DNA of 64,000 nucleotides from Pseudonocardiales bacterium (GCA_003244255.1 QHCD01000031.1:1-64000), one strand, 5' to 3'; counted from the stretch's first letter, positions 28,259-37,873 are shown. Notes: generated by a model not told the origin, from the sequence alone. Numbers and translations: made by a program.

Positions 28259-30991
28259 ATGCCGACGAGCACCACCGGACAGGGTCGGCGCTCGTCGGCA
28301 CCACCGGCGAGCGGCCGCGCGACCATCCTGCTGCCGCCCTGGACTCGCGCGCCCGGACTCGGATTCCGCAACCCCGCCGTCCTGCTTGCCGTCATCGGTG
28401 CGGCCGCGATCCTCGCCTGCGCGTCGTCGTCGGCAGCGCTGTTCCTGTCCTCCTCCTCGTCGAAGGCGCTGCAGAACCTGGTGGGCGCGCAGTGCGCCGA
28501 CGCCGCCCAGCCGACCATCCAGACGGCCGTGAACACGCCCGTCGCCTATACGTCGGGCGGCAACCCCACCTTCGCCGCCGGACCGGTGTCGGCGGCGGGC
28601 GTGGCGGCGCTCGACCGGACCGCGGCCACGGCGATGCGCGGCGCCGGTCTGCAGCAGCCGGCGCGGCGGATGACGAGCACCTTCTGGCAGCAGCGCGCGG
28701 TGCCGAGTCTGTCCATCTCCGGCACGACGCCGCACCCCGCCGCGGTGAGCCTGTACTACGGCGACGGGGCGCTGGCGAGCGTGCAACGGGTCACCGCCGC
28801 CGGCGGCCGTGGCGTGTGGGTGCCGGACACGATCACCGGATCGGTGGGCATCAAGGCCGGCGCCACGGTCAGGGTCGACAACGCGCCGGTGCGGGTCGCC
28901 GGCATCTACCGGGACCTGCTGAACCTGCCGACCCCCGCATACTGGTGCTCGCAGGTCGCGCTGATCCATAACCTCGGCATCGGGGACGCCTACCCGCCGA
29001 AGCTACTGATCTTCACCGACCCCGGCACGTTCGCCGCGGTCGACCACCGGGTGCCGGACAACCCCACGTTCGGTTGGATCGCGCCCGACGACACCCACCA
29101 CACCAGCCTGTCGCACGCGCGCTCGCTGCTGCGGCGCATCGACACCGCGCGCGACCCGGTGGCCGCGCAGGTAACGGCCTTGCGCATTCCGCACGCGACG
29201 ACGTCGACCGTCGGGGCGCTGCCGGTGCTCGCCGAGCACACCGCGACCATCCGCACCGGGCTGCGGGGACCGGTGATCCCGATCGCGATCGCCGGCAGCA
29301 TCCTCGCGCTGCTGCTGGTCGGCGCCTCCGGCTCGTACTGGGCGGACCGCAGGTTCCGGGAGGTGCGGCTGCTCTCCTCGCGCGGTGTCGGACCAGTCGC
29401 GCTCGCGGTCAAGGCGGCGGCCGAGCTGACCCTGCCCGCCGTGATCGGCACCGCGCTGGGCTGGGGAATGGCGATCGGGCTGGTGCGGCTGATGGGCCCG
29501 AGCTCGGTACTCGATGCGTCGGCACCGCGCGACGCCGGCCTGACGGCGGCGGCCACGCTGGTCGCGGGCGTGCTGCTGCTCGCGCTGGTCGCCGGCCTGC
29601 GGGCCAGGAACGCCACCGAGCGGCCGGTCGGCCACCGGCGCGGGTGGGTCGCACTGGTGCCGTGGGAACTCGCCGTGCTGGGTGGCTCGCTGGCGCTCTA
29701 CCTGCGCCTGCGCAGCGAGGAATCCGTGCGCCTGGTCAGTGGCATCGCCCAGATCAACCTGCTGGTGGTCGCGTTCCCGCTGGTCTTCCTCGTCGGCGCG
29801 GCGATGCTCGTGGTGCGGGTGATCGGGATCGCACTGCCGCTGATCCGCCGGGCCTCGACACGATGGCCGACGTCGGCCTACTTCGCGGTCCGGCGCATCA
29901 CCGGTGCCACCGTCGTCTCGCTGACCCTGGTCGCCGCCGCTGCCATGCCGGTTGCCGTGCTGATCTACTCCGGCGCGATCACGTCGACGTCGCAGGCCAC
30001 GGTCGACGCAAAGGCCGGCATCTATTCCGGCGCGCCGGTGTCGGTGTCGACCGCGCAGGCGCTGCGACCGACGCCGGAGCTGCGGAAGGTCGGAACCTCC
30101 ATCACGCGCTACAGCGCGGTGCACCTCGGCGACTACGACGCCGACGTCATCGCGATCGACCCGTCGACGTTCGCGCCCACCGCCTCGTGGAACCCCAAGA
30201 TCTCCAAGCGCTCGCTCGCGGATCTGGTCAGCGCGTTGTCCCACCGCACCGCCGATGGCCGCGTTCCGGCGCTGGTCGTGGGAGCGCGGGGCGGCGGCGC
30301 GTCGACGACGCTGTCGATGGGCTCGACGACACGGCGGCTGCAGGTCGTCGCCCGGCCGCAGGCATTCCCCGGACTGCGCAACCACTACAACGACTTCGTC
30401 GTCGTCGACGCCGCCCTTCTCGGACCGGTCGACTCCTACGTCGAACGGCAGTTCGAGGTGTGGTCACGCGGCTCAGCACAGAACGCGCAGCGGGTGATCA
30501 CCGACCAGGGCGGCATCCTGCTGGCCACGATCACACCCACGAGCGTGGTGCAGAGCACCAACTACGTGGCGATCACCTGGACCTTCGGGTACCTGCAGGC
30601 TCTCGCTGCGCTGGTCGGCATGATCGCGATCGGCGGACTGCTGCTCTACCTCGCCACCAGGCAGCGCTCGCGGACGGCGTCGTATGCGATGGGCCGGCGG
30701 ATGGGGCTGTCACGCGGCCGTCACCTGCGCTCGCTGGTGGTCGAGCTCTCGGCGCTGCTCGTCGGCGCGTGGATCACCGGGGCGGCGCTCGCCTGGATCG
30801 CCGTGCTCTCCGTCTACGGCCGGCTCGACGTCGACGTCCACCACCCACCCGGACCACTGCTCACCGTCCCGCTCCCGGCGCTGATCGGCTCGGCCATCGC
30901 CGTCGTCGTCGTCGCCGTCGTCGCCGCGGCCGCCGCGCAACATGCGTCGGACCGCGCGGACATCTCGGAGGTGCTCCGCCTTGACGCTTGA
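28259..30991 (+). CDS. FtsX-like permease 2 of a multi-permease ABC system
   Basis: A 910-residue paralog of permease 1, with the same order of parts: LLPPWTRAPG, first helix at about 37-62, an extracytoplasmic domain with Cys79 and Cys230 (AYWCSQ), the first FtsX domain (FREVRLLSSRGVGPVALAVK), middle helices, a second extracytoplasmic region and a final FtsX domain (GRRMGLSRGRHLRSLVVE). The stop overlaps the TTG start of the first ATPase by 11 bases, which couples the two genes. It is closest to permease 1, so the pair probably arose by duplication and may form a heterodimer. Confidence 0.88.
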   Translation: MPTSTTGQGRRSSAPPASGRATILLPPWTRAPGLGFRNPAVLLAVIGAAAILACASSSAALFLSSSSSKALQNLVGAQCADAAQPTIQTAVNTPVAYTSGGNPTFAAGPVSAAGVAALDRTAATAMRGAGLQQPARRMTSTFWQQRAVPSLSISGTTPHPAAVSLYYGDGALASVQRVTAAGGRGVWVPDTITGSVGIKAGATVRVDNAPVRVAGIYRDLLNLPTPAYWCSQVALIHNLGIGDAYPPKLLIFTDPGTFAAVDHRVPDNPTFGWIAPDDTHHTSLSHARSLLRRIDTARDPVAAQVTALRIPHATTSTVGALPVLAEHTATIRTGLRGPVIPIAIAGSILALLLVGASGSYWADRRFREVRLLSSRGVGPVALAVKAAAELTLPAVIGTALGWGMAIGLVRLMGPSSVLDASAPRDAGLTAAATLVAGVLLLALVAGLRARNATERPVGHRRGWVALVPWELAVLGGSLALYLRLRSEESVRLVSGIAQINLLVVAFPLVFLVGAAMLVVRVIGIALPLIRRASTRWPTSAYFAVRRITGATVVSLTLVAAAAMPVAVLIYSGAITSTSQATVDAKAGIYSGAPVSVSTAQALRPTPELRKVGTSITRYSAVHLGDYDADVIAIDPSTFAPTASWNPKISKRSLADLVSALSHRTADGRVPALVVGARGGGASTTLSMGSTTRRLQVVARPQAFPGLRNHYNDFVVVDAALLGPVDSYVERQFEVWSRGSAQNAQRVITDQGGILLATITPTSVVQSTNYVAITWTFGYLQALAALVGMIAIGGLLLYLATRQRSRTASYAMGRRMGLSRGRHLRSLVVELSALLVGAWITGAALAWIAVLSVYGRLDVDVHHPPGPLLTVPLPALIGSAIAVVVVAVVAAAAAQHASDRADISEVLRLDA

Positions 30992-31715
30992 CCCGTTCCT
31001 GCACGGCGCCAGCGATCCGGCGCCCGGACCCGAGCACGGCCAGACGGCCGCATCCTGCACGGCGGTGTTCAAGTACTACCGCACGGCAGACGAGGAGGTC
31101 CTGGCGCTGAAGGGCATCGACAAGGACTTCCCGAGCGGCCGGGTGACGGCGATCGTCGGCCCCTCGGGGTCTGGGAAGTCGTCGCTGCTGCGCATCCTCG
31201 CCTGCGTCGACCGGCCGTCGGACGGCTACGTGCGCATCGGCGGGGTCGACGTCTCCGACATGCGGCCCCGGCAGCGTCGAGCGCTGCGCCGGCGGTCGGT
31301 CGGCTACGTCTTCCAGGACCCGATCGACAACCTCATCGACTACCTGTCGGCGGCGGACCAGATGCGGCTGGCGGCGCGGCTGCGGGGCGTCGCGCCGGAG
31401 GAGGAGGAGATCCGGCGGGTGCTGCGGCTGCTCGACATCGAGGCGCGCATCGACCACCACCCGGCGCAGCTCTCGGGTGGCGAGCAGCAACGGCTCGCGG
31501 TGGCCTGCGCGGTGATGGGCCGGCCGGCGATCGTCGTCGCCGACGAACCGACGGCGGAGCTCGACTCCGCGTCCGCCGACGGGGTGCTGGAGGCGATCCA
31601 CGAGCTGCGTACCGAAGGTGCGGCGTTCATCATCTCCTCGCACGATCCGAGGGTGATGGAAGCCGCCGATCATCTGCTGCGGCTGGAGCACGGGGAGGTT
31701 GTGGAGACATGGTGA
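30981..31715 (+). CDS. ABC transporter ATP-binding protein 1 (MacB/LolD type, consensus motifs)
   Basis: A 244-residue ATPase for the FtsX-like permeases. Walker A is GPSGSGKSS, the Q-loop is YVFQDPIDNL, the signature is LSGGEQQR, Walker B is IVVADEPTAELDS, and the H-loop is SSHDP. These are the marks of the LolD/MacB class. The TTG at 30981 is preferred over the ATG at 30942 because GGAGG sits 9 bases before it and it overlaps the permease 2 stop, as seen again between permeases 3 and 4. An extra N-terminal stretch of about 40 residues precedes the ATPase fold. Confidence 0.88.
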   Translation: MTLDPFLHGASDPAPGPEHGQTAASCTAVFKYYRTADEEVLALKGIDKDFPSGRVTAIVGPSGSGKSSLLRILACVDRPSDGYVRIGGVDVSDMRPRQRRALRRRSVGYVFQDPIDNLIDYLSAADQMRLAARLRGVAPEEEEIRRVLRLLDIEARIDHHPAQLSGGEQQRLAVACAVMGRPAIVVADEPTAELDSASADGVLEAIHELRTEGAAFIISSHDPRVMEAADHLLRLEHGEVVETW

Positions 31716-31758
31716 GCGAGGCGCAGCCGAGCGAGGCTGGTTCGAGGGAGCGGTCGAT

Positions 31759-32487
31759 ATGGTGAAGCACGCGGCGCCCGAGGGCGAGGAGTCGGATCCG
31801 ATCCGGGCCCGGTCGGGGCTGGTCCGCGGCCGCGGGTTGAGCAAGACCTACCGGCGCGGCGCGGAGCAGGTGCATGCGCTGCGCGCGGTGGACATCGACG
31901 TCCATCCGGGAGAGCTGGTTGCGCTCGCCGGCCCGTCCGGATCGGGCAAGTCGACGCTGCTCAACGTCCTGTGTGGTTGGGAGACACCGGAATCGGGCTC
32001 GCTGGCCTACTCCGGTGCGCTGGCCGGTCGCGACGCGATCGACCTCGAGTGGGCGCAGCTGGCGCTGGTTCCGCAGGCGCTGGGACTGCTCGAAGACCTC
32101 ACCGTCGAGGAGAACATCATGATGCCGGCGCGGATCGTCGGGAAGGTGAAGTCCGAACGCGATCGTGGCCACGAGCTGATGGATCGCTTCAAGATCGCCC
32201 ATCTGGGCAGGCGCTATCCCCGGCAGACCTCACTCGGTGAACAACAGCGCTGCTGCGTCGCGCGGGCGATGCTGTTGCGGCCGGCGCTAATGCTCGCCGA
32301 CGAGCCGACCGCTCACCAGGACGCCGCCCTCGGTGACGTGCTGTTCGAGACCATGCGCGATCACGCCCGCGCCGGTGGCGGATTCCTCATCGCGACACAC
32401 AACCCCGATACCTGGGGCCATTGTGACCGCGTCCTGTCCATGCACGACGGCCAGCTGCGCGAAGGTGCACCCGACATCGTGCACTGA
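31759..32487 (+). CDS. ABC transporter ATP-binding protein 2 (degenerate signature motif)
   Basis: A 242-residue ATPase of the same class as its neighbour. Walker [10 protein letters not shown] and Walker B LMLADEPTA are intact, with IATHNPD as the H-loop. The signature is TSLGEQQR instead of LSGGEQQR, and HQDA replaces the usual ELD/ALD after Walker B. The changed signature would weaken the ATP site built with the partner's Walker A, so a heterodimer with ATPase 1 having one strong and one weak site is likely. The ATG at 31759 follows GAGGGAG. It lies 43 bases after ATPase 1. Confidence 0.87.
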   Translation: MVKHAAPEGEESDPIRARSGLVRGRGLSKTYRRGAEQVHALRAVDIDVHPGELVALAGPSGSGKSTLLNVLCGWETPESGSLAYSGALAGRDAIDLEWAQLALVPQALGLLEDLTVEENIMMPARIVGKVKSERDRGHELMDRFKIAHLGRRYPRQTSLGEQQRCCVARAMLLRPALMLADEPTAHQDAALGDVLFETMRDHARAGGGFLIATHNPDTWGHCDRVLSMHDGQLREGAPDIVH

Positions 32488-32523
32488 GGGCATGACCGGC
32501 AAGCGACCGACAGGGCGGCACGG

Positions 32524-35190
32524 ATGCAGACCGACGAACTCGCGCCGTCGAGCACGGGGCGCGGCGGCGGGCACGGTGGCGGCCACGGCAGTGGCGGCGT
32601 GCTCAACACCCCGCCGTGGCGGCGCGCGCCGTTACTGGTCGCCCGGCAGCCGCCGGTGTTCCTCGCGCTCGCCCTCGCGGCCGCCGTGCTCGCGCTCGCC
32701 GCGGCGTCGGGGCCGCTGTTCCTCGCCGCCACCGGCACGGCCGCCCTGCACATCTCTGCGGCGCGGTCGTGCCCCGAGCAGGGTGAAGCTGGCCTGTCGG
32801 TGGCCGGTGACGCAGCTGCCACCCAGTTTGAGAACCTGCTGCCGACCGGGCAGCTCACCGGCACCGACCGCATCGTGCGGTCCGCAGCGGCACGTGCGGG
32901 GCTGCCGGCGCCGTACCTGACCGTCGGTACGACGATCAACCTCGCTCCGAGCGGTCCGAACGCGCCGCGCGCGGTCGACCTCTTCTCCCGCCCCGGCGCG
33001 CTCGATCACGTGCAGAAGCTGACGCCCGCCGGCCGGGCAGGGGTGTGGATCACCGACACCGTCGCCAGCAACGAGGGCCTGCGCCCGGGATCGACGATCA
33101 AGACCTTCGGCGGCATCCGGTTGCCGGTCGCGGGGATCTTCCGCGACCTGATCGGCCGGGGCATCGATCCGCACCTGCCGCGGTACTGGTGCAGCTGGTC
33201 CACCCAGATCGCCGGCTCCGGTGCCAATGCCGCGCCGCCGTTCTTCATTGCCGACCTCGCGACGCTGACCCGCTCGACGCCATACGTCGCGCCGTCCTGG
33301 TTCGCACCGATCGACGTCGGGCACATCACGGTGCCGCAGGCACGGACGGCGAGCGTGGCCGTCGCGTCGGTGCCGCCTGCCGTGACGACGGCGACGGGCG
33401 GCCAGGTGCGCCTCTTTGTGCACCCCGACCTCGGCGAGCTGGTCCGGCAGGCGACGCTCGTGCATTCCGGGCTGCGCGGACCGATCATTCCCATCGACAT
33501 CGCGGGGGCGATCGTCGCGCTGCTGCTCGTCGGCGGTGCGGCCGGTTTCTGGGTGGTGCGGCGGGCGCCCGAGCTGCGGTTGCTCGTCTCGCGCGGGGTC
33601 GGTCCGGTCGCGCTGGCGATCAAGGCGCTGCTGGAGATCGCGCCGGCCGTGATCGTGGGCGGGCTCGCCGGCTGGGGCGGCGCGATCGTGCTGGTCCGCT
33701 CGATCGGGCCGTCGTCGATGTTCGAGCCCGGTGCGCCCGTGCGGTCGCTGGCGGCGGCCGCGGCTGCCTGCGCGGCCGGTCTGGTGCTGGTCGCCGTTAT
33801 CGGAGCGGCCGCGGCGCGCGAGCCGCGCGCGGGCAGGGGGGCCGTCCGGGTGCTGGCGTGGCTGCCCTGGGAGCTCGCGCTGCTTGCGGCGGCGTTCGGC
33901 GTGTACCTGGCGGTGCACCGGCACGGTGCCGTGCACAGCGTGCACGGCACCGTGCAGGTCCATCCGACGATCCTCGCGTTCCCGCTGCTGTTGCTCGCCG
34001 GTGGCGTGCTGCTGCTATGCCGGCTCGCGGGTCTCGGCCTGCCGGCGTTGCGCCGGGCCACGACTCCGCTCGGAATCGCCGTTTACCTGGCCGTCCGCCG
34101 GATCACCGGCACGGCGGGAGTGGCCATCGCCCTCGCCGTCGGGACGGCGCTGCCGTGCGGGATTCTGGTCTACGCCGCGGCGCAGACGGCGTCGGTCGAT
34201 CACAGCGTGTCGCTCAAGTTCGACACCTACCTCGGCGCGCCACATGCCCTCGGCACCTTGGCGGACCCGGACTCGACCATTCCGCTGGCCGGCCACGGGA
34301 CGCAGGTCGCCGTCGTGTCCACCGACGCCTTCGTGGTGGGCGGCAACCAGATCCAGATGATCGGCGTCGACCCCGCGACGTTCGCGCGGTTCTCCTTCTC
34401 CGACCCGCAGGTCGCCGCGGCGATCCGCGGCCTCACCCCACCGGTCGACGGCGGTCCCGCTCCGGCGCTGTGGGTCAATGCGCACGGCGCGCGCGCTCCC
34501 AAAGGCGTGCGTTACGTCGACGACACGGTTCGCACCGTGCACATCGTCGGCCGCCTGGACGTCTTCCCCGGACTGCGCGACGGCTACTCGCCGATGCTCG
34601 TCGTCAACCGCCGCGCGTTCTTGCACCTGTCCCCGTTCGTGCACCGCGATCAGGAGGTGTGGACCACCGACGACCAGCTGGCAGCCGCCCGCGCAGCCCT
34701 CACCCGCCACGGCATCGCCGTGCTGTTCGAGATCTCGCCGACGACGTTCCTCGATCACACCGACCTACTACCGGTGACCTGGATCTTCTCCTACCTGCGC
34801 GTGCTGGCCGTGCTCGCCGGCCTGGTCGCGATCGCCGGCCTCGTATTCGCCCTCGCCGCGCGCACCCGGCGGCGCACGTCGTCGTACGTGCTTACGGCGC
34901 GGATGGGCATCGGCCGCGGGTCGCATCGGCGGTCGATCGTGATCGAGCTGGTCCTGGTCGTCGGCTTCGGCTGGCTGGCCGGCGCCGCCGTGGCGTTGAC
35001 GGCCGCGGCCTCGATCTACCGGCGCTTCGACGTCAACTCCTCGTTCCCGCCGCCGCCGTCGCTCTCCATCCCGGTCATGACACTGGTCGCGAGCGGCGCC
35101 GGCGTCGTCGTGGTGGTCCTGCTCGCCGCCGCCGTCACCCAGTGGCTGGCCGACCGCGCGGATCCGTCGGAGGTGATGCGACTTGAGTGA
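32524..35190 (+). CDS. FtsX-like permease 3 of a multi-permease ABC system
   Basis: An 888-residue paralog. A Gly/His-rich start (GGGHGGGHGSGG) leads to TPPWRRAPLL and the first helix at about 43-68. The extracytoplasmic domain has Cys83 and Cys223 (RYWCSW). The first FtsX domain includes LRLLVSRGVGPVALAIK, and the last has TARMGIGRGSHRRSIVIE. The motif ALPCGILVYA and the following DHSV are shared with permease 4 but not with 1 and 2. It starts 36 bases after ATPase 2. A 35-bp perfect inverted repeat lies inside the gene. Confidence 0.87.
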   Translation: MQTDELAPSSTGRGGGHGGGHGSGGVLNTPPWRRAPLLVARQPPVFLALALAAAVLALAAASGPLFLAATGTAALHISAARSCPEQGEAGLSVAGDAAATQFENLLPTGQLTGTDRIVRSAAARAGLPAPYLTVGTTINLAPSGPNAPRAVDLFSRPGALDHVQKLTPAGRAGVWITDTVASNEGLRPGSTIKTFGGIRLPVAGIFRDLIGRGIDPHLPRYWCSWSTQIAGSGANAAPPFFIADLATLTRSTPYVAPSWFAPIDVGHITVPQARTASVAVASVPPAVTTATGGQVRLFVHPDLGELVRQATLVHSGLRGPIIPIDIAGAIVALLLVGGAAGFWVVRRAPELRLLVSRGVGPVALAIKALLEIAPAVIVGGLAGWGGAIVLVRSIGPSSMFEPGAPVRSLAAAAAACAAGLVLVAVIGAAAAREPRAGRGAVRVLAWLPWELALLAAAFGVYLAVHRHGAVHSVHGTVQVHPTILAFPLLLLAGGVLLLCRLAGLGLPALRRATTPLGIAVYLAVRRITGTAGVAIALAVGTALPCGILVYAAAQTASVDHSVSLKFDTYLGAPHALGTLADPDSTIPLAGHGTQVAVVSTDAFVVGGNQIQMIGVDPATFARFSFSDPQVAAAIRGLTPPVDGGPAPALWVNAHGARAPKGVRYVDDTVRTVHIVGRLDVFPGLRDGYSPMLVVNRRAFLHLSPFVHRDQEVWTTDDQLAAARAALTRHGIAVLFEISPTTFLDHTDLLPVTWIFSYLRVLAVLAGLVAIAGLVFALAARTRRRTSSYVLTARMGIGRGSHRRSIVIELVLVVGFGWLAGAAVALTAAASIYRRFDVNSSFPPPPSLSIPVMTLVASGAGVVVVVLLAAAVTQWLADRADPSEVMRLE
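33921..33955 (+). repeat. Perfect inverted repeat inside permease 3
   Basis: Arms of 16 bases, starting GCACGGTGCC, pair perfectly around a three-base loop (AGC). The DNA codes for RHGAVHSVHGTVQV, in the loop between two membrane helices. Permease 4 has the related protein stretch RRGAASTVLGTVQV without the DNA symmetry. Confidence 0.9.
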
Positions 35191-37873
35191 CACCGCCGTC
35201 CGGTCGTCGCACCAGCCACGGCACGCCCAATCGCCGGCGCGCCCGCCGAGACGGCCACAGACCCAGGGATCGGGCGGCCGCCGGCGGACATCGGGCGGCC
35301 TGCTCACGACGCCACCGTGGCGGCGGGCGCCGTTCCTGCTGGCCGGGCAGCCCGCGGTGTTCGTCGCCATCGCCGTCGCGGCCGCGATCGTCGCGACCGC
35401 GGCGGCATCCGGGCCGCTGTTCGTCGCGTCGACCCGGACGGCGGCGCTGCACGTGGCGGCCGCGAACGCCTGCCCGGAGGCGTCGATGCCGGCGCTCGAC
35501 CCGTCGTCGGATCCTCTGGTCGAGTACTCGGTCCCGGCGTCGACGGTCGCGCGCCTCGATGCGGCGGTCCGGGCCGGTCTGCGCGACAATGGGCTGCCCG
35601 CGCCGTACCTCGTCGCACAGACCAACGTCGTGGCTCCCGGCATCGCCTCGGTTGAGGCGGGCGGGCTGAATCTGTTCTCCCGACCTGGCGCGCTCGCGCA
35701 CGTGCAGAGACGGCAGTCCGTCGGCGGTCCCGGCGTGTGGGTGCCCGACACGTTCGCGACGCAGAAGCAGATCCGGCCGGGCGAGCAGCTCGCCACCACG
35801 TCGGGGCGGCTGCGGGTCGCGGGCATCTACCGCGACCTCGCGGGACACGGCTTCCATGCCGGCATGGTGCTGCCGCGGTACTGGTGCACCTGGACCTCGG
35901 AGATCCTACCCAGCCTGACCAGCCAGCCGCCGCCGTTCCTGATCGCCGACCTCGCCACCGTCGTCGGCGCGGCCGACCAGACGTATGTCACGTGGTACTC
36001 CCCGATCGGCACCGACCGGCTGACCGTGCCGCAGGCGCGATCGGCGCTCCGGCACGCGACGGCGGCGAACGAGCGCCCGCGTGCGGCCGCCCCTACGCAG
36101 CCACTATTCGTGCAGCCCTCGCTGCCGTCGATGGTCGCCGGCGCCGATCGCACCCGCAACGGCGTCCGCGGGCCGGTGACGGTCATCGACGTCGCCGCCG
36201 TCGTCGTCGCACTGCTCCTGCTCGCCGGGGCCGGGGTGTTCTGGACGGTCCGCCGACGCCGCGAGCTGCGGCTGCTCACCTCCCGCGGCGTCGGGCCTGC
36301 CGGGCTGGCCGCCAAGGCGGTCCTCGAGGTCGCGCCCGCGGTGGTGGTGGGGCTGGTGGGCGGCTGGTTCGCGGGCCGCGGGCTGGTGCGAGCCCTCGGC
36401 CCGGCCGCGCAGCTGGATGCCGACGCGCCGTGGCTGGCGGTGGCCACGACGGCGATCGCGGGCGCGGCCGGGCTGCTCCTCGTGGCCACGATCGGCGCCG
36501 CCGCGAGCCGCGAACACCGGCACCACGGATGGCGCCGCATCGGCATCGTGCCCTGGGAACTCCTGCTCATCGCCGCCGCCGCGCTGATCTATCGCCAGAT
36601 CGTCCGCCGCGGCGCGGCGAGCACGGTGCTCGGGACCGTGCAGGTGAGCTGGCTAGCCATCGCGTTTCCGCTGTTGGGCTTCGCGGGAGCCCTGCTGCTC
36701 GTGACCCGGGTACTGCGGCTCGTATTCCCGCTGCTGCGCCGGCCGGCCACCCGGCTCGGCCCGGCCAGTTATCTCGCGGTCCGCCGGATCGCGGGGTCGC
36801 CCTTGATCGCGGTCGGCCTGGTGGTCGGGACAGCGATGCCGTGCGGCCTGCTCGTGTACGCGTCGTCGTCGACAAGCGCGATCGACCACAGCGTGCGAAC
36901 GAAGTACGAGACCTTCGTCGGCGCCGACCACGCCTACATAACGCTCGCCGCCCCACCGTCCACTGTGGACACTCGAGGGCACGGCACGGACGTCAGCCTG
37001 ATCAGTGTCGAGCCGCAGCTCTCCAGCGGCGAGCAGGCCACCGTGCTGGGCATCGACCCGGCCACGTTCACCCGCTTCGCCTTCGGTGGCGCGCAGCTGC
37101 GCGACGTCGTCGCCCTGCTCCGGCCCACGGCGCCGGGAGCGGCCGTGCCGGCGATCCTGGTCAACGCCGACCAGCCGGGCGCACCGACGTCGGTGACGCT
37201 GCGGAACAGTCGGCTGCCCATCCAGATCGTCGCGCGGCGCGCTGTCTTTCCCGGACTGCGGCAACCGTTCGCGCCGATGCTCGTCGTCGACCGCGCGGCG
37301 CTCGCGCGGGTGGACCCGTTCGTCAATCGGGTCGAGGAGGTGTGGACGACGAATGCGCAACGCCAGGCGTGCCTCGCCGCCGTTGGCCGCGACGACGTCG
37401 GCATCTCGGCCGAGATCAGCCCTACCTCCTTTCTCGGCCACACCGGCCTGCTGCCGATCGGCTGGATCGGCAACTACCTGCGGGCCTTGGCCGTGCTGGC
37501 CGGCGTCATCGCCGCCACCGGGCTCGTTCTCGCGCTCGGCGCGCGCACCCGCGAACGGACCGCCTCCTACGTCCTCGCGCGCCGGATGGGGCTTACGGGC
37601 CGCGTCCACCGCCGATCGCTCGCCATCGAGCTCGGGATTGTCGTCGGCGTCGGCTGGATCGCCGGTGCCGCACTGGCTATCGCCGACGCCGCCCTCGTCG
37701 ACGGCCGGCTCGACGTCAACGCCGACTTCCCTCCCGCGCCCTCGCTGGTCACCCCCGTTATCACGCTTGGGGCCAGTGCGATGGCCGTCGCCGTCGTCAT
37801 CGCAGTGGCCGCGTGGATCACCCAACGGGTGGCGGATCGGGCCAACCCGGCCGACGTGATGCGACTGGAATAG
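35183..37873 (+). CDS. FtsX-like permease 4 of a multi-permease ABC system
   Basis: An 896-residue paralog closest to permease 3. It has an Arg-rich start, TPPWRRAPFL, a first helix at about 56-82, and an extracytoplasmic domain with Cys97 and Cys235 (RYWCTW). The first FtsX domain carries LRLLTSRGVGPAGLAAK, the middle MPCGLLVYASS, and the last domain ARRMGLTGRVHRRSLAIE. The TTG start overlaps the permease 3 stop by 8 bases, with GGAGG upstream, so the two are translationally coupled. Confidence 0.87.
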   Translation: MSDTAVRSSHQPRHAQSPARPPRRPQTQGSGGRRRTSGGLLTTPPWRRAPFLLAGQPAVFVAIAVAAAIVATAAASGPLFVASTRTAALHVAAANACPEASMPALDPSSDPLVEYSVPASTVARLDAAVRAGLRDNGLPAPYLVAQTNVVAPGIASVEAGGLNLFSRPGALAHVQRRQSVGGPGVWVPDTFATQKQIRPGEQLATTSGRLRVAGIYRDLAGHGFHAGMVLPRYWCTWTSEILPSLTSQPPPFLIADLATVVGAADQTYVTWYSPIGTDRLTVPQARSALRHATAANERPRAAAPTQPLFVQPSLPSMVAGADRTRNGVRGPVTVIDVAAVVVALLLLAGAGVFWTVRRRRELRLLTSRGVGPAGLAAKAVLEVAPAVVVGLVGGWFAGRGLVRALGPAAQLDADAPWLAVATTAIAGAAGLLLVATIGAAASREHRHHGWRRIGIVPWELLLIAAAALIYRQIVRRGAASTVLGTVQVSWLAIAFPLLGFAGALLLVTRVLRLVFPLLRRPATRLGPASYLAVRRIAGSPLIAVGLVVGTAMPCGLLVYASSSTSAIDHSVRTKYETFVGADHAYITLAAPPSTVDTRGHGTDVSLISVEPQLSSGEQATVLGIDPATFTRFAFGGAQLRDVVALLRPTAPGAAVPAILVNADQPGAPTSVTLRNSRLPIQIVARRAVFPGLRQPFAPMLVVDRAALARVDPFVNRVEEVWTTNAQRQACLAAVGRDDVGISAEISPTSFLGHTGLLPIGWIGNYLRALAVLAGVIAATGLVLALGARTRERTASYVLARRMGLTGRVHRRSLAIELGIVVGVGWIAGAALAIADAALVDGRLDVNADFPPAPSLVTPVITLGASAMAVAVVIAVAAWITQRVADRANPADVMRLE

